This document shows positions 8,686-17,215 of a stretch of DNA of 64,000 bases, piece after piece. The notes below the pieces were generated by a model that was not told the origin of the DNA, did not search any database, and saw only the letters and a list, made by a program, of their open reading frames with translations. The position numbers were made by a program, and so were the translations under genes. The first letter of the stretch is position 1. Each line of letters starts with the position of its first letter. Source of the DNA: VXNF01 sp965116465 (GTDB lineage Bacteria; Actinomycetota; Acidimicrobiia; Acidimicrobiales; CATQHL01); assembly GCA_965116465.1 (NCBI GenBank), contig OZ220687.1, positions 1,922,001 to 1,986,000 on the forward strand, in the 5' to 3' direction.

Positions 8686-9803
8686 GTGTCACCTCCCAGA
8701 CTTCGGGCCACGATTGCCCGGTGGATGTCGTTGGCTCCGTCCACGATCTGATTGACGGCGGCTTCACGCGCCAGGCGCTCCACGGTGCCGCTCTCGAGGA
8801 ATCCCCAGCCTCCCAGCAGTTGCATGGACTCCTGCGTGACGTGTCGGGAGGTCTCCGAGGCGAGCACTTTGGCCGCCGAGACGGCCGGCTCGGCGGACGC
8901 TCCGGCGTCGTCGGCCGCGGCGTCGAGTTCGCCTGCGGCGGTCTGGAGGTAGGCGGCCGTGGCACGAACCCGCACGGCCAGGTCGCCCAATCGTTGCTGC
9001 ACCGCCCCGAGCCGGCTGAGCGGCCGACCGAACCGCTCGGTGCGGGCCGTGTAGTCCACAGCCAGATCCAGCGCCTCCTCGGCGCCGCCGAGCGCCAGCC
9101 CGGCCGTGTTCAGCCGGCTGCCCAGGAGATGCGGTCGCAGCTCCGCCATGCCCTTGCCGGGCGTGCCGATGAGGTGCTCGGCCCCCAGGAGGCAGTCGCC
9201 GAAGGTTGCCTCGCAGATGTCGAGGCCGCGCAGTGCCAGTGTGGGGCCCATCGATTCGATCCTCACGCCGGGCGCGTCGGTCGGCACCACCAGCATCGAA
9301 GTGCCCTTGCCGTGACGTGCGAGCACCAACAGGTAGGGCAGCCGGTTGGCGTTGGGCAGGAAGGCCTTCCCGCCGTCAAGCTGCAGGTCGGCGCCGACCG
9401 GAGTCACCGTGCTTGCCAAGCGTGACAGGTCGTTGCCCGATCCCGCCTCGTTGATCGCCAGCATCGACAGGCAACGGCCCTCGTGGATGGGAGCCCCCCA
9501 GCGGTCCCACTGGTCGTCGTCGGCGTGGGCCCCCAGGTAGCCGGCCACGACGTTGTTCACCAGCACGGCCCCGCAGGCACGGTAGACCCGCCCGAGGGCT
9601 CGGGCCACTTGGACCACCTCGGTCCACGGTCGGGGTTCGCCGCCGCGCTCCTGTGGCGTGCGCAGGGCGCTCAGCCCGAGGTCGCGAGCCAAGCCCTCGA
9701 AGGTGCCTGCCGGGATGCCGTGACGCTCCCAGCCGGCCACGTTCGGGGCCACAGCGGCGCGCGCCGCGGCGCACAGAGCCCTCACCTCGGCCGTTGGCTT
9801 CAC
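8682..9803 (-). CDS. Acyl-CoA dehydrogenase-like flavoprotein with Asp at the usual Glu site
   Basis: A 373-residue acyl-CoA dehydrogenase-fold protein. It has the FAD-contacting NEAGSGNDL block, the C-terminal QLLGGWGFLE motif and NQIVDGANDIHRA. In medium-chain-type enzymes the last motif reads YEGTNEI and the Glu is the catalytic base; here the aligned residue is Asp. The paralogue at 20127-21233 has the same change. It starts with GTG overlapping the previous stop by 4 bases. The role is oxidation of an acyl-CoA or related thioester, but the altered base leaves the substrate and even the reaction uncertain. It is co-operonic with the SDR, BKACE and selenoprotein genes. Confidence 0.87.
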   Translation of the reverse strand: MKPTAEVRALCAAARAAVAPNVAGWERHGIPAGTFEGLARDLGLSALRTPQERGGEPRPWTEVVQVARALGRVYRACGAVLVNNVVAGYLGAHADDDQWDRWGAPIHEGRCLSMLAINEAGSGNDLSRLASTVTPVGADLQLDGGKAFLPNANRLPYLLVLARHGKGTSMLVVPTDAPGVRIESMGPTLALRGLDICEATFGDCLLGAEHLIGTPGKGMAELRPHLLGSRLNTAGLALGGAEEALDLAVDYTARTERFGRPLSRLGAVQQRLGDLAVRVRATAAYLQTAAGELDAAADDAGASAEPAVSAAKVLASETSRHVTQESMQLLGGWGFLESGTVERLAREAAVNQIVDGANDIHRAIVARSLGGDT

Positions 9804-10855
9804 GCCTCGCGGTCCCGGTCGATCCGGCGGGTTACGCCCTTGGACAGGCAGAAGCCCGAGAAGAACACCGAGTGAGAGGCGTTGCCTTCGGTGCCCCCGG
9901 CCACAAGAAGGTTCAGATCCTCGGGCGACTCACAGATGAGCACTCGATCGCCGTCGGTTGTCCAGTCCCCCTGTGGGATGTTGCCCTCGGGCGGGAAGTC
10001 GCTCAGTGGCACCTTGGCGGCTTCCCAGAGTTCGGCGCGCAGTTGCTGCTTGGTGTAGCCGGCGCGCACGAACACCCCGGCATGCGCCGGGCTCATCATC
10101 AAACTGGGCGTGCCCCGGGAGAAGAACTGGCTGGTGGCAGTGCTGCGCATGGTCTTGGCAAGCATCTTCAGGAGCGACGGGGCCGTCCACCAGACGGCAG
10201 TGCTGTTGATGACCGACTCGATGCCAGTCACCGTGACCACCGAATCCGAAGCGTCGTAGCCCTTGGTGACGTGCAATGGTTCCCAGGGACTGGACTCCTC
10301 ATCCTCGGCGACGCAGAGTGAGTACTTGGCGGGGCTGCCGTGAGTGGCCTGATCGATACCCACGTAGGCCCCGCCCACGTTGCGCATGGCCAGGCGGATC
10401 GCTCGCCCGATGGTGGCATTGGCGCGGTTTCCCGGGCCCAGGAGGTTGCGGTCGGTGTTCATGTCGATGGCCCGGCGGATTGGCCCGTTCACGATCAGAA
10501 GCGGCGTCGCCGGGTTGGTGGTGGCCTGGATGGCGTGCAGGTTGAACAACTGCTCGCACATGGCTGAGACGGCAGTCACGATCACCGGCATGTATTCGGG
10601 ACGGCACCCCGCCATGACCGCGTTGACAGCCAGCTTCTCCACGGTGGCGACGCCCCGCTCGGGGTCCATGACGCCCACCTCGTGGTTGGCCCGCATGCCG
10701 GAGCCGGCCACCATGGCGGCGACGCGCGCCGGCGTGGGCATGACGACCGGCAGCCCATCGCTGAGATCCTGCTCGTGGAAGAAGTCCTGGAGTTCGTCGG
10801 GCCCGGCGGCTTCGGGAACCTCCAGGAGGCGAGACGTCAGCGATCCGATCGCCAT
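9800..10855 (-). CDS. Unclassified 351-residue protein partnered with the selenoprotein
   Basis: I do not recognise a named enzyme family. The 351-residue protein is soluble and has no signal peptide. Conserved-looking segments are DLSDGLPVVMPTPARV near the N terminus, ATTNPATPLLIVNGP in the middle, GNRANATIGRAIRL, and SPAHAGVF further on. Single cysteines are spread through the chain (GCRPEY, MCEQLF, SLCVAE, LICESP, GFCLSK). It begins 7 bases after the selenoprotein stop and overlaps the next gene by 4 bases. The close coupling suggests it works with the selenoprotein as a two-subunit enzyme; that is inference from position only. Confidence 0.8.
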   Translation of the reverse strand: MAIGSLTSRLLEVPEAAGPDELQDFFHEQDLSDGLPVVMPTPARVAAMVAGSGMRANHEVGVMDPERGVATVEKLAVNAVMAGCRPEYMPVIVTAVSAMCEQLFNLHAIQATTNPATPLLIVNGPIRRAIDMNTDRNLLGPGNRANATIGRAIRLAMRNVGGAYVGIDQATHGSPAKYSLCVAEDEESSPWEPLHVTKGYDASDSVVTVTGIESVINSTAVWWTAPSLLKMLAKTMRSTATSQFFSRGTPSLMMSPAHAGVFVRAGYTKQQLRAELWEAAKVPLSDFPPEGNIPQGDWTTDGDRVLICESPEDLNLLVAGGTEGNASHSVFFSGFCLSKGVTRRIDRDREA

Positions 10856-10862
10856 AGGGGCA

Positions 10863-11399
10863 TCAGGCGGCGCATGCAGCCTCGATCATGGGCAGTAGCT
10901 CCTGCTGCACCGCCTTGACGACGATGGGCCGCAGTTCCTCCATCGGCAGCACTTCGGTGTCGTGCGGCAGCACGATCATCGGCAGCTCAGGCATTCCCCG
11001 GCTCTGCATCGTTGCATCGGCAAGCTCCACGAACGCCTCGGTGATGATCACCACGGTCGCGATGCCCCGCCGTCTCAATTCTGTTCCGTCGTGGCAACTC
11101 CACGCTGTGCAGGCTCCTCAATTGCCGAGCCCCAGGATGGCGTAGTGGCTGCTGTCGGTGACTTCGTCGAGCACCTCCGGGGGCGTCGGTTCGGAGTGCT
11201 TGATGCGCCAGTGCCGCACACGCCCTATCCGAGGGTGCGGGGTCAGCTGCTCGTCGATGATGGCGGCGATGCGGGTCATGCTCTCCCAGCGAGAATTGAG
11301 TATCGAGACATTGATCTCCACAGCCTCGATGGGCTTCAGCTCGTCGGCCTCGTCGAGGCGGCGAAACTCCTCGGCCCTGGGGTCAAGAATGACTGTCAT
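10863..11399 (-). CDS. Selenoprotein of the UGSC-like family, Sec94 encoded by in-frame UGA
   Basis: Without recoding, the gene looks like two fragments. Reading from ATG 11399 gives 93 residues ending in LGLGN, then TGA at 11118-11120, then in the same frame GACTAWSCHDGT and RGIATVVIITEAF on to a stop at 10863: 178 residues with Sec at position 94. The redox motif is U-G-A-C, close to the U-G-S-C motif of the UGSC selenoprotein family, and TEAF plus MPELPMIVLPH after it also fit that family. SelA, SelB and tRNA-Sec are all in this window. A GAGGAG ribosome site precedes the ATG, which overlaps the DUF4387 stop by 4 bases. The reaction is unknown; a selenol redox role is inferred. Confidence 0.9.
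11090..11120 (-). promoter_or_regulatory. selenoprotein SECIS: UGA Sec codon and putative bacterial SECIS hairpin
   Basis: On the coding strand the UGA is followed after 13 bases by a perfect 5-bp stem, CGTGG and CCACG, closing a five-base AGTTG loop. The loop starts about 19 bases after the UGA. The position matches bacterial SECIS elements, which lie just inside the coding region and bind SelB. The stem is short, and extension needs a bulge. Confidence 0.6.
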
Positions 11400-11722
11400 T
11401 GGCAGCTCCTCTCGGGAATTCTGATACTCGACAGTTGCAGATGCTGGTGGGCTCCGAAGACGTCTTTGCAGCCCGGGTCGGAGGAAGGGATGTCCTTCAC
11501 GATGGTCACCTTGAAGGCCATCGCCCCGTCGAGGAAGTAGATGCCCAGAACCTGGGCGGGCTCCAGGCCATACAGTGCCGCGATGTCGGTAGCGTTGATG
11601 GCCCCTGACTCCTTCACCCGGCGGTAGGTGTCGGCGTCGTCGAAGAAAACGTCGAACGTGGTGTTGAAAGGGTCGCAGTTCTTGCTGCGCAGCGTCTTCG
11701 CCAGGTCTCGCAGGGTCTCCAT
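11396..11722 (-). CDS. DUF4387 family protein
   Basis: A 108-residue protein of the DUF4387 type (METLRDLAKTLRSKNCDPFNTTFDVFF, with FKVTIVKDIPSSDPG later). This family is usually found fused to or next to AtuA/DUF1446 proteins, as here: the ATG overlaps the AtuA stop by one base (TGATG) and its own stop overlaps the selenoprotein ATG by four. Biochemical role is not established for the family in general; in AtuA systems it is linked to acyclic terpene or related acyl-CoA catabolism. By neighbourhood it is probably a small subunit of the AtuA-like protein. Confidence 0.88.
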   Translation of the reverse strand: METLRDLAKTLRSKNCDPFNTTFDVFFDDADTYRRVKESGAINATDIAALYGLEPAQVLGIYFLDGAMAFKVTIVKDIPSSDPGCKDVFGAHQHLQLSSIRIPERSCQ

Positions 11723-13116
11723 CAGGCACTCCTCGGGAATGACATGATCTCGGTGGGGAACAGCTCCAGCGGATCGTCCATCTCCAGCAGGTGCCAGACG
11801 TTGAACGAGAACGCCGGCCCCACGTTGATGGTGGGTGGCGCGAAGCGAGTGGCCAGGTTGCCGGCGGTGGTCTGGCGGTGCGGGTACGGCTTGATCCAGA
11901 GTTCCATGCAGATGTAGTAGGCCAGATTCTCGGCCAACTCCTGCGACTCGGCGATCACATCCACCAGCAGTCCGATCTCGTGGGGCACCACGTCGATCAA
12001 GGGTTCGTTGGGCCCCAGCACGCCGTTGCGGCCGTACTGATCGAACGTCACCGTGTAGTGCTTGCCCTCGTCGAGGTGGCCGAATCGATCAGAGCCCTTG
12101 ATGGCCGAGCGCACGTTCTCCAGGAATCCGTCCAACTCGGCGATGAAGCGCGGCTCGCGGACGCCGAAGAATGCCACCGTGCGATAGCCCCTGCGCTGGG
12201 CGCCCTCCAGTTTCACGGTGTACGGCTCGTCCACCCAGCGGGCTCCGGTCGAAAACACGCCGTTGCCGTCGGTGGACTCGTACGTGGCGTGAGTCAGGTC
12301 CAGATAGCCGCCCGGGTTGCGCTCCATGAAGGGATTGTCCCGCTCGTACATGGAGTGACCGGCGATGGATCGCGGGGTGGCGCGCTGGTTGGCGCTCAGG
12401 GGGTAGACCTCGATGCCGTCGTGGCGCAGTACCCCGTAGATGGGCTCGCTGGGGTCGCCCGGCGTGAGTGCCAGGCCGGCGCATTCCAGGACCTTCGCCA
12501 TGTGCGTGGTGGCGCCACGAGGGAAGCCGGCCGCCAGGGGCGGTGCCATGTACACGCCCACGTCCAGCGCCCGGCCGGTGATGACGCCGTCCACGCCACG
12601 AGCCAGCGCTGCCATGATCGGCTCGGGCCCCATCTGGGCGACCACGTGGGTGGACTGCTCCACCTCCTCCGCCGTGAGCCACTCCGAGAGGGCGGGGCTG
12701 TCCACGGCTCTGCGGGCCCGGGCCCCGTCGCGCAGCCGCTGAGCCAGGTCGGAGCGGTCCAACTCGCCGTCGATGACGCCGATTGTGAGATCCATCTCCT
12801 CCTCGACCACCACCTCGTCGACCCGCTCGAGGCAGGCGTCCAGTTGGGTGCGGCCACCGGCGATGCCGACTGAGAGCACGAAGGGAATGCCTCGCTCGTG
12901 GGCGAACCGCAAGTAGGGGCGAATGTTCTCCTTGAAGTTCTCGGTGGTGAACTGCGTGCCGCTACCCAGCATGTACGGTCCGAAGTCCATGCCGGTGCCC
13001 TGCGAGCAGATGGCATCGACGCCTCGCCGGTCGGCCTCGGCCAGCAGCTCCTCCACCTGCGGATGCACGGGAATGTGGTTCACGAACGACAGGATGCGGA
13101 ACGTCTCGTTGGTCAT
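11722..13116 (-). CDS. AtuA/DUF1446 family protein
   Basis: A 464-residue AtuA-like (DUF1446) protein. It has the N-terminal CSQGTGMDFGPYMLGSG region, VDGVITGRALDVGVYMAPPLA in the middle, and ANQRATPRSIAGHSMYE. Relatives occur in acyclic terpene utilisation and in several uncharacterised acid-degradation operons. ATG 13116 (MTNETFRILSF) is preferred over an upstream TTG at 13185, which would add a His-rich tail overlapping dctM. It is followed directly by DUF4387 and, 65 bases upstream, by the TRAP permease. The pairing with a TRAP importer suggests that its substrate, or a precursor, is an imported organic acid. Confidence 0.9.
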   Translation of the reverse strand: MTNETFRILSFVNHIPVHPQVEELLAEADRRGVDAICSQGTGMDFGPYMLGSGTQFTTENFKENIRPYLRFAHERGIPFVLSVGIAGGRTQLDACLERVDEVVVEEEMDLTIGVIDGELDRSDLAQRLRDGARARRAVDSPALSEWLTAEEVEQSTHVVAQMGPEPIMAALARGVDGVITGRALDVGVYMAPPLAAGFPRGATTHMAKVLECAGLALTPGDPSEPIYGVLRHDGIEVYPLSANQRATPRSIAGHSMYERDNPFMERNPGGYLDLTHATYESTDGNGVFSTGARWVDEPYTVKLEGAQRRGYRTVAFFGVREPRFIAELDGFLENVRSAIKGSDRFGHLDEGKHYTVTFDQYGRNGVLGPNEPLIDVVPHEIGLLVDVIAESQELAENLAYYICMELWIKPYPHRQTTAGNLATRFAPPTINVGPAFSFNVWHLLEMDDPLELFPTEIMSFPRSA

Positions 13117-13181
13117 GGCGTCTCGATTCGGAGAATGTCTGTGGGCATGTGCGTGAGGGTGACGCTGCGGGGTCGTGGCGT

Positions 13182-14465
13182 TCAATTAAAGAATAGGTCC
13201 ACGGGTCCAAGAACCAGGGCTGGCACGAACGCCACGATGAGTGCATCCACGATCAGGATGCCAACGAACGGCAGCACGGCTCGGATGAGTTGCGCCGACG
13301 GGATCCCTGCGATCTTGGAGTTGACGAAGAGCAGCACGCCGTAGGGCGGCGTCAGCAGGCCCACGGCGATCGACGCCATGAACATGACCCCGTAGTGGGT
13401 GGGGTCCATGCCGATCTGCGCGGCGATGGGCTCCAGGATGGGATACAGGACCAGCACGATCGGCACCGTTTCGAGGAACGTGCCGATGATCAGCAGCAGC
13501 AGGATCATCAGCAGGATGACAACCGTCCGGCTGTCGGAGACGCCCAGCATGAAGTCGGCGAGCTTCTGAGGAACGCGGGTATACGTCAGATACCAGCCGA
13601 AGGACTGTGCCGTGGCCACGATCACGAAGACCACCGAGGCGAACATGGCCGAGTCGCTCAACGACTTCATGAAGCTCTTCCAGCCGAGCTCGCGGTAGAT
13701 GAACGCGGAGACCACCAGGGCGTAGACGACGGCTACGGCGGCCGCCTCTGTGGCGGTGAACACCCCGCCGAGGATGCCCACCATGATCACCGCGGGGAAC
13801 ACCAGCGCCGGCAGAGCGATCCAGGTGAGCCGGCCCATCCGCTGCCAGCTCCAAGTCATGCGCTGTGCCTGCCACTCGCCCTTCGGTCGTGTGAGGTATC
13901 CAACCGTGGCCAGAGACACCGCGATCAGCAGCCCCGGGAGGTAACCGCCCACGAAGAGCTTCGTCACCGACACGCTGGTTGCGGCCCCGGCCAGAATCAT
14001 GGGCACGCTGGGCGGGATGATGATCCCTATGGAGCTGCTCGCCGCGGTGACCGCCGCCGAGTAGGCGGTCGGATAGCCCTGCCGCTTCATCTCCGGGACC
14101 AGCACCGAGCCGATGGCGGCCGAATCGGCGGTGGCCGAGCCGGAGATTCCGCCGAAGAACATCGAGCCGAACACGTTCACGTAGACCAGACGCAGCCGGC
14201 TGAAGCCGAAGAGGTTGTCCACCCAACCGATGAGTCGCTGCGACACCCCGCCCACGAGGATGAGGTTGCCGGCGAGCACGAACAGCGGGGCGGCGAAGAG
14301 CACCAGCGAGTCGATGCCGATGATGGAGTTGCGGACCACCTCCAGCATCGTGAGGCGTGGCTCCAGCAGGATTCCCACGATGGTGGCGCCCGCCAGCGCG
14401 GCAAAGATCGGGACACGGAGGATGAGCAACCCGAACAGGGTCAGGAACACGAAGAAGAGTTCCAC
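13182..14465 (-). CDS. dctM: TRAP transporter large permease DctM
   Basis: A 427-residue DctM-type large membrane subunit of a TRAP (tripartite ATP-independent periplasmic) transporter. It has about 12 hydrophobic segments, beginning with FFVFLTLFGLLILRVPIF, and family motifs FGGISGSATADSAAIG and PPSVPMILAGA. It uses an ion gradient to import substrates delivered by the binding protein. It lies 12 bases after dctQ in the order P-Q-M. Substrates of such systems are usually carboxylates; the neighbouring BKACE and AtuA genes agree with that. Confidence 0.95.
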   Translation of the reverse strand: MELFFVFLTLFGLLILRVPIFAALAGATIVGILLEPRLTMLEVVRNSIIGIDSLVLFAAPLFVLAGNLILVGGVSQRLIGWVDNLFGFSRLRLVYVNVFGSMFFGGISGSATADSAAIGSVLVPEMKRQGYPTAYSAAVTAASSSIGIIIPPSVPMILAGAATSVSVTKLFVGGYLPGLLIAVSLATVGYLTRPKGEWQAQRMTWSWQRMGRLTWIALPALVFPAVIMVGILGGVFTATEAAAVAVVYALVVSAFIYRELGWKSFMKSLSDSAMFASVVFVIVATAQSFGWYLTYTRVPQKLADFMLGVSDSRTVVILLMILLLLIIGTFLETVPIVLVLYPILEPIAAQIGMDPTHYGVMFMASIAVGLLTPPYGVLLFVNSKIAGIPSAQLIRAVLPFVGILIVDALIVAFVPALVLGPVDLFFN

Positions 14466-14477
14466 GGGCGCCGGCGC

Positions 14478-15029
14478 CTAGTTCTCGCCGGGCGGGGCTT
14501 CGTCGGCTAGGCCTGCCGCGGACAGCACGCTCTCCATCGCGGTCACCTCACGGCCCCGGCTGCGGATCAGGCCCACGATCTCGTCGATGCCCACAACGGC
14601 GGCCATGCCGGCTCCCACCGGTGCCGCCACGTATTGCCATGCCCGTGAGATCTGGGTGACCGGCATCTTCTGGTCGGCCACACGCTCCACCAGGTCAATG
14701 CCCTCGAAGAGGAAGAAGACGAGCACCCCCCACTTCACGGCGGTGCTCAGGAATCGCAGCCATGGGCGATCCTTCAGCACGTCGATGACCAACTGCTGGC
14801 CCTTTATCGTCGGAACCAGCCCGAGGAACACCAGCCAGATCAGGATGATGCGCGGGAACTCCTCGGCCCAGGTGATGGGGTTCGTGAAGACGAACCGCAT
14901 CACCACCTGAAGGAACAGGATCCCCGTGAGGACGGCGAGCACGAGGCCCAGCAGCACCCGCAGGTACTGCTCGAGCCTCGCGCTCGCGGAGTGAAGCGCC
15001 CCGGCGAGCCTTTCGGGAAGCCCGCTCAA
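14478..15029 (-). CDS. dctQ: TRAP transporter small permease DctQ
   Basis: A 183-residue small membrane subunit with four hydrophobic segments: LRVLLGLVLAVLTGILFLQ, IILIWLVFLGLVP, VKWGVLVFFLFEGI and a weaker one near YVAAPVGAGMAAVVG. The WAEEFPRIILIW segment is the DctQ hallmark. It sits between dctP (48 bases upstream) and dctM. The last 30 or so residues are a charged cytoplasmic tail. It forms the membrane complex with DctM. Confidence 0.93.
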   Translation of the reverse strand: MSGLPERLAGALHSASARLEQYLRVLLGLVLAVLTGILFLQVVMRFVFTNPITWAEEFPRIILIWLVFLGLVPTIKGQQLVIDVLKDRPWLRFLSTAVKWGVLVFFLFEGIDLVERVADQKMPVTQISRAWQYVAAPVGAGMAAVVGIDEIVGLIRSRGREVTAMESVLSAAGLADEAPPGEN

Positions 15030-15077
15030 TGCGCCGATGCCTCTCCTAGGTCTTGGCTGCGCCTCCCCGCCGTGGCA

Positions 15078-17102
15078 CTATCCGGCGACGCCGCGGATGC
15101 GTTCCACCCAGCCGGCGAGGTCGGGGTTGGCGTCATACAGCGGGCCGACGGCATCGCGGAACGGGGCCTTGTCGACCTCGGTGATGCTCCAGCCCTGGTT
15201 GGAGAGTTCGGATATGTAGCCCGCGTCGTCCTCGATGGACCGCTGCCGCTGATGCGCCACCGCCTCCAGAGCGGCGCGCTTCACCAGGCGTTGACCCTCG
15301 GACCCCAAGCGTTCCCACATGTCCTGGGAGCCGACCATCATCAGGGCGGCGTAGATGTGCTCGGTGAGCGAGAGGTGCTCGAGGGGGGTCTCGTAGTACT
15401 TCTGGGTGACCGCGGCGAAGATCGGCGCCTCGGTGGCGTCCACGACGCCGTTCTGCAGCGACGTGAAGATCTCCGGGCCCGGGATGGGCGTCGGCGTGGC
15501 CCCCAGGAGTTCCATGGTGTTGATGTAGAGGTCCGATTCGGGGACGCGGATCTTGATGCCGTTGAGGTCCGCGGGGGTGTTGATGGGCCGCGGCGCGGTC
15601 ATCATCGAGCGGAACCCGAACTCGCCGAAGGCCAGTCCCTTCAGGTCCACGCCGTCCAGCAGCGCCAGCAGGTCCTCACCGACGGGTCCGTCGAGGGTGG
15701 CGAAGACGTGGTCGCGGTCATCGAAGAGGTACGGCAGGTTCAAAACGCCGAACTCGGACACGAACGATTCCATGATTCCTGCCAGGACGACGGCGATGTC
15801 GACCGAGCCGATCTGGGCGCCCTCGACGAGCTCGCGCTCGCCGCCGAGCTGCCCGCTCGGGAACACCTCAACGGTGATCTTGCCCTGCGATCGCTCCTCC
15901 ACAATCTCCTTGAACTTCACCGAGGCGATGTCGGCGAACCCGTCGGGCGCACCCGAATGGCCGACACTCAACGTCAACTCCGGCAACGCCTCCACGTCGG
16001 TGGCCGGGGACGTGCCGCCCACCACGCCGCGGATGCGTTCCACCCAGCCGGCGAGGTCGGGATTGGCGTCATACAGCGGGGCGACGGCGTCACGGAACGG
16101 CGCCTTGTCGACCTCGGTGATGCTCCAGCCCTGGTTGGAGAGCTCGGCGACGTAGCCGGCGTCGTCCTCGATGGACCGCTGACGCTGATGCGCCACCGCG
16201 TCGAGGGCCGCCTGCTTGATGATCGCCTGTCCCTCAGGACCGGCGCGTTCCCACATGTCCTGGGAGCCGACCATCATCAGGGCGGCGTAGATGTGCTCGG
16301 TGAGCGAGAGGTGCTCGAGGGGGGTCTCGTAGTACTTCTGGGTGACCGCGGCGAAGATCGGCGCCTCGGTGGCGTCCACGACGCCGTTCTGCAGCGACGT
16401 GAAGATCTCCGGGCCCGGAATGGGCGTCGGCGTGGCCCCCAGGAGTTCCATGGTGTTGATGTAGAGATCCGATTCGGGGACGCGGATCTTGATGCCGTTG
16501 AGGTCCGCGGGGGTGTTGATGGGCCGCGGCGCGGTCATCATCGAGCGGAACCCGAACTCGCCGAAGGCCAGTCCCTTCAGGTCCACGCCGTCCAGCAGCG
16601 CCAGCAGGTCCTCACCGACGGGTCCGTCGAGGGTGGCGAAGACGTGGTCGCGGTCATCGAAGAGGTACGGCAGGTTCAAAACGCCGAACTCGGACACGAA
16701 GGACTCCATGATCCCTGCCAGGACCACGGCGATGTCCACCGAGCCGATCTGTGCGCCCTCGACGAGTTCACGCTCACCGCCGAGCTGCCCGCTCGGGAAC
16801 ACCTCAACGGTGAATCGGCCTTCGGTGCGTTCCTCGACGAGTTCCTTGAACTTCACCGAGGCGATGTCGGCGAACCCGTCGGGTGCGCCCGAATGGCCGA
16901 CACTCAACGTCAACTCCGGCAACGCCTCCACGTCGGCCGGCGCCGGGGGCGCGGCCGGCTCGGCGGGCGCCGGATCGGGTGACGGTGACGCGGCCGGAGC
17001 CGGCTCGGGCGGGGCCGGACTTGCGGTCGGGGAACTGTCCTCGCTTCCGCAGGCGCCCGCGACGAGGGCGAGGGCAAACAGTAGGAATCCGATCTTCCGC
17101 AC
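15078..17102 (-). CDS. dctP: TRAP substrate-binding lipoprotein with two fused DctP domains
   Basis: A normal DctP is about 330 residues; this one is 674. From GTG 17102, preceded by GAGGAGGA, it has a lipoprotein signal ending LVAGAC (Cys18), a Pro/Ala-rich linker to about residue 56, then DctP domain 1 (57-368) and DctP domain 2 (369-674). The two domains are almost identical: both start DVEALPELTLSVGHSG and contain the same binding-core segments, such as FTSLQNGVVDATEAPIFAA. There is no stop or signal peptide between them, only GGTSPAT. It captures the substrate outside the membrane for DctQM. Whether both domains bind ligand, or this is a recent internal duplication, cannot be told from sequence. 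Confidence 0.93.
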   Translation of the reverse strand: MRKIGFLLFALALVAGACGSEDSSPTASPAPPEPAPAASPSPDPAPAEPAAPPAPADVEALPELTLSVGHSGAPDGFADIASVKFKELVEERTEGRFTVEVFPSGQLGGERELVEGAQIGSVDIAVVLAGIMESFVSEFGVLNLPYLFDDRDHVFATLDGPVGEDLLALLDGVDLKGLAFGEFGFRSMMTAPRPINTPADLNGIKIRVPESDLYINTMELLGATPTPIPGPEIFTSLQNGVVDATEAPIFAAVTQKYYETPLEHLSLTEHIYAALMMVGSQDMWERAGPEGQAIIKQAALDAVAHQRQRSIEDDAGYVAELSNQGWSITEVDKAPFRDAVAPLYDANPDLAGWVERIRGVVGGTSPATDVEALPELTLSVGHSGAPDGFADIASVKFKEIVEERSQGKITVEVFPSGQLGGERELVEGAQIGSVDIAVVLAGIMESFVSEFGVLNLPYLFDDRDHVFATLDGPVGEDLLALLDGVDLKGLAFGEFGFRSMMTAPRPINTPADLNGIKIRVPESDLYINTMELLGATPTPIPGPEIFTSLQNGVVDATEAPIFAAVTQKYYETPLEHLSLTEHIYAALMMVGSQDMWERLGSEGQRLVKRAALEAVAHQRQRSIEDDAGYISELSNQGWSITEVDKAPFRDAVGPLYDANPDLAGWVERIRGVAG
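15081..16934 (-). repeat. 936-bp in-frame tandem duplication inside dctP
   Basis: The same sequence recurs with a period of 936 bases (312 codons). For example acgccgcggatgcgttccac occurs at 15088 and 16024. Copy boundaries on the coding strand are about 16934-15999 and 15998-15081. Differences are few and scattered, with one cluster where the text reads TEGRFTVEV in copy 1 and SQGKITVEV in copy 2. Confidence 0.93.
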
Positions 17103-17203
17103 AGGTCTTCCTCCTCGGATTGCGGCTGTGGGTCGGCGACGGACAATAGCCCCGAGAGCGACGGCTGCCAAGCAAGCGTCTGGTCGATCGGATGTGCGGT
17201 TCC

Positions 17204-17209
17204 TACACT
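17204..17209 (+). promoter_or_regulatory. Likely -10 element (TACACT) for leaderless P450 mRNA
   Basis: TACACT ends six bases before GTG 17216. This is the spacing expected if transcription starts at the first base of the start codon. No clear -35 box is visible. The site lies in the divergent gap between dctP and the P450 gene. Confidence 0.5.
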
Positions 17210-17215
17210 GGTGCT

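Noticed and set aside
11118..11399. Independent 93-residue gene ending at 11118
   Set aside because: The frame continues past the TGA with family-like sequence and the Sec machinery is present, so the TGA is read as selenocysteine.
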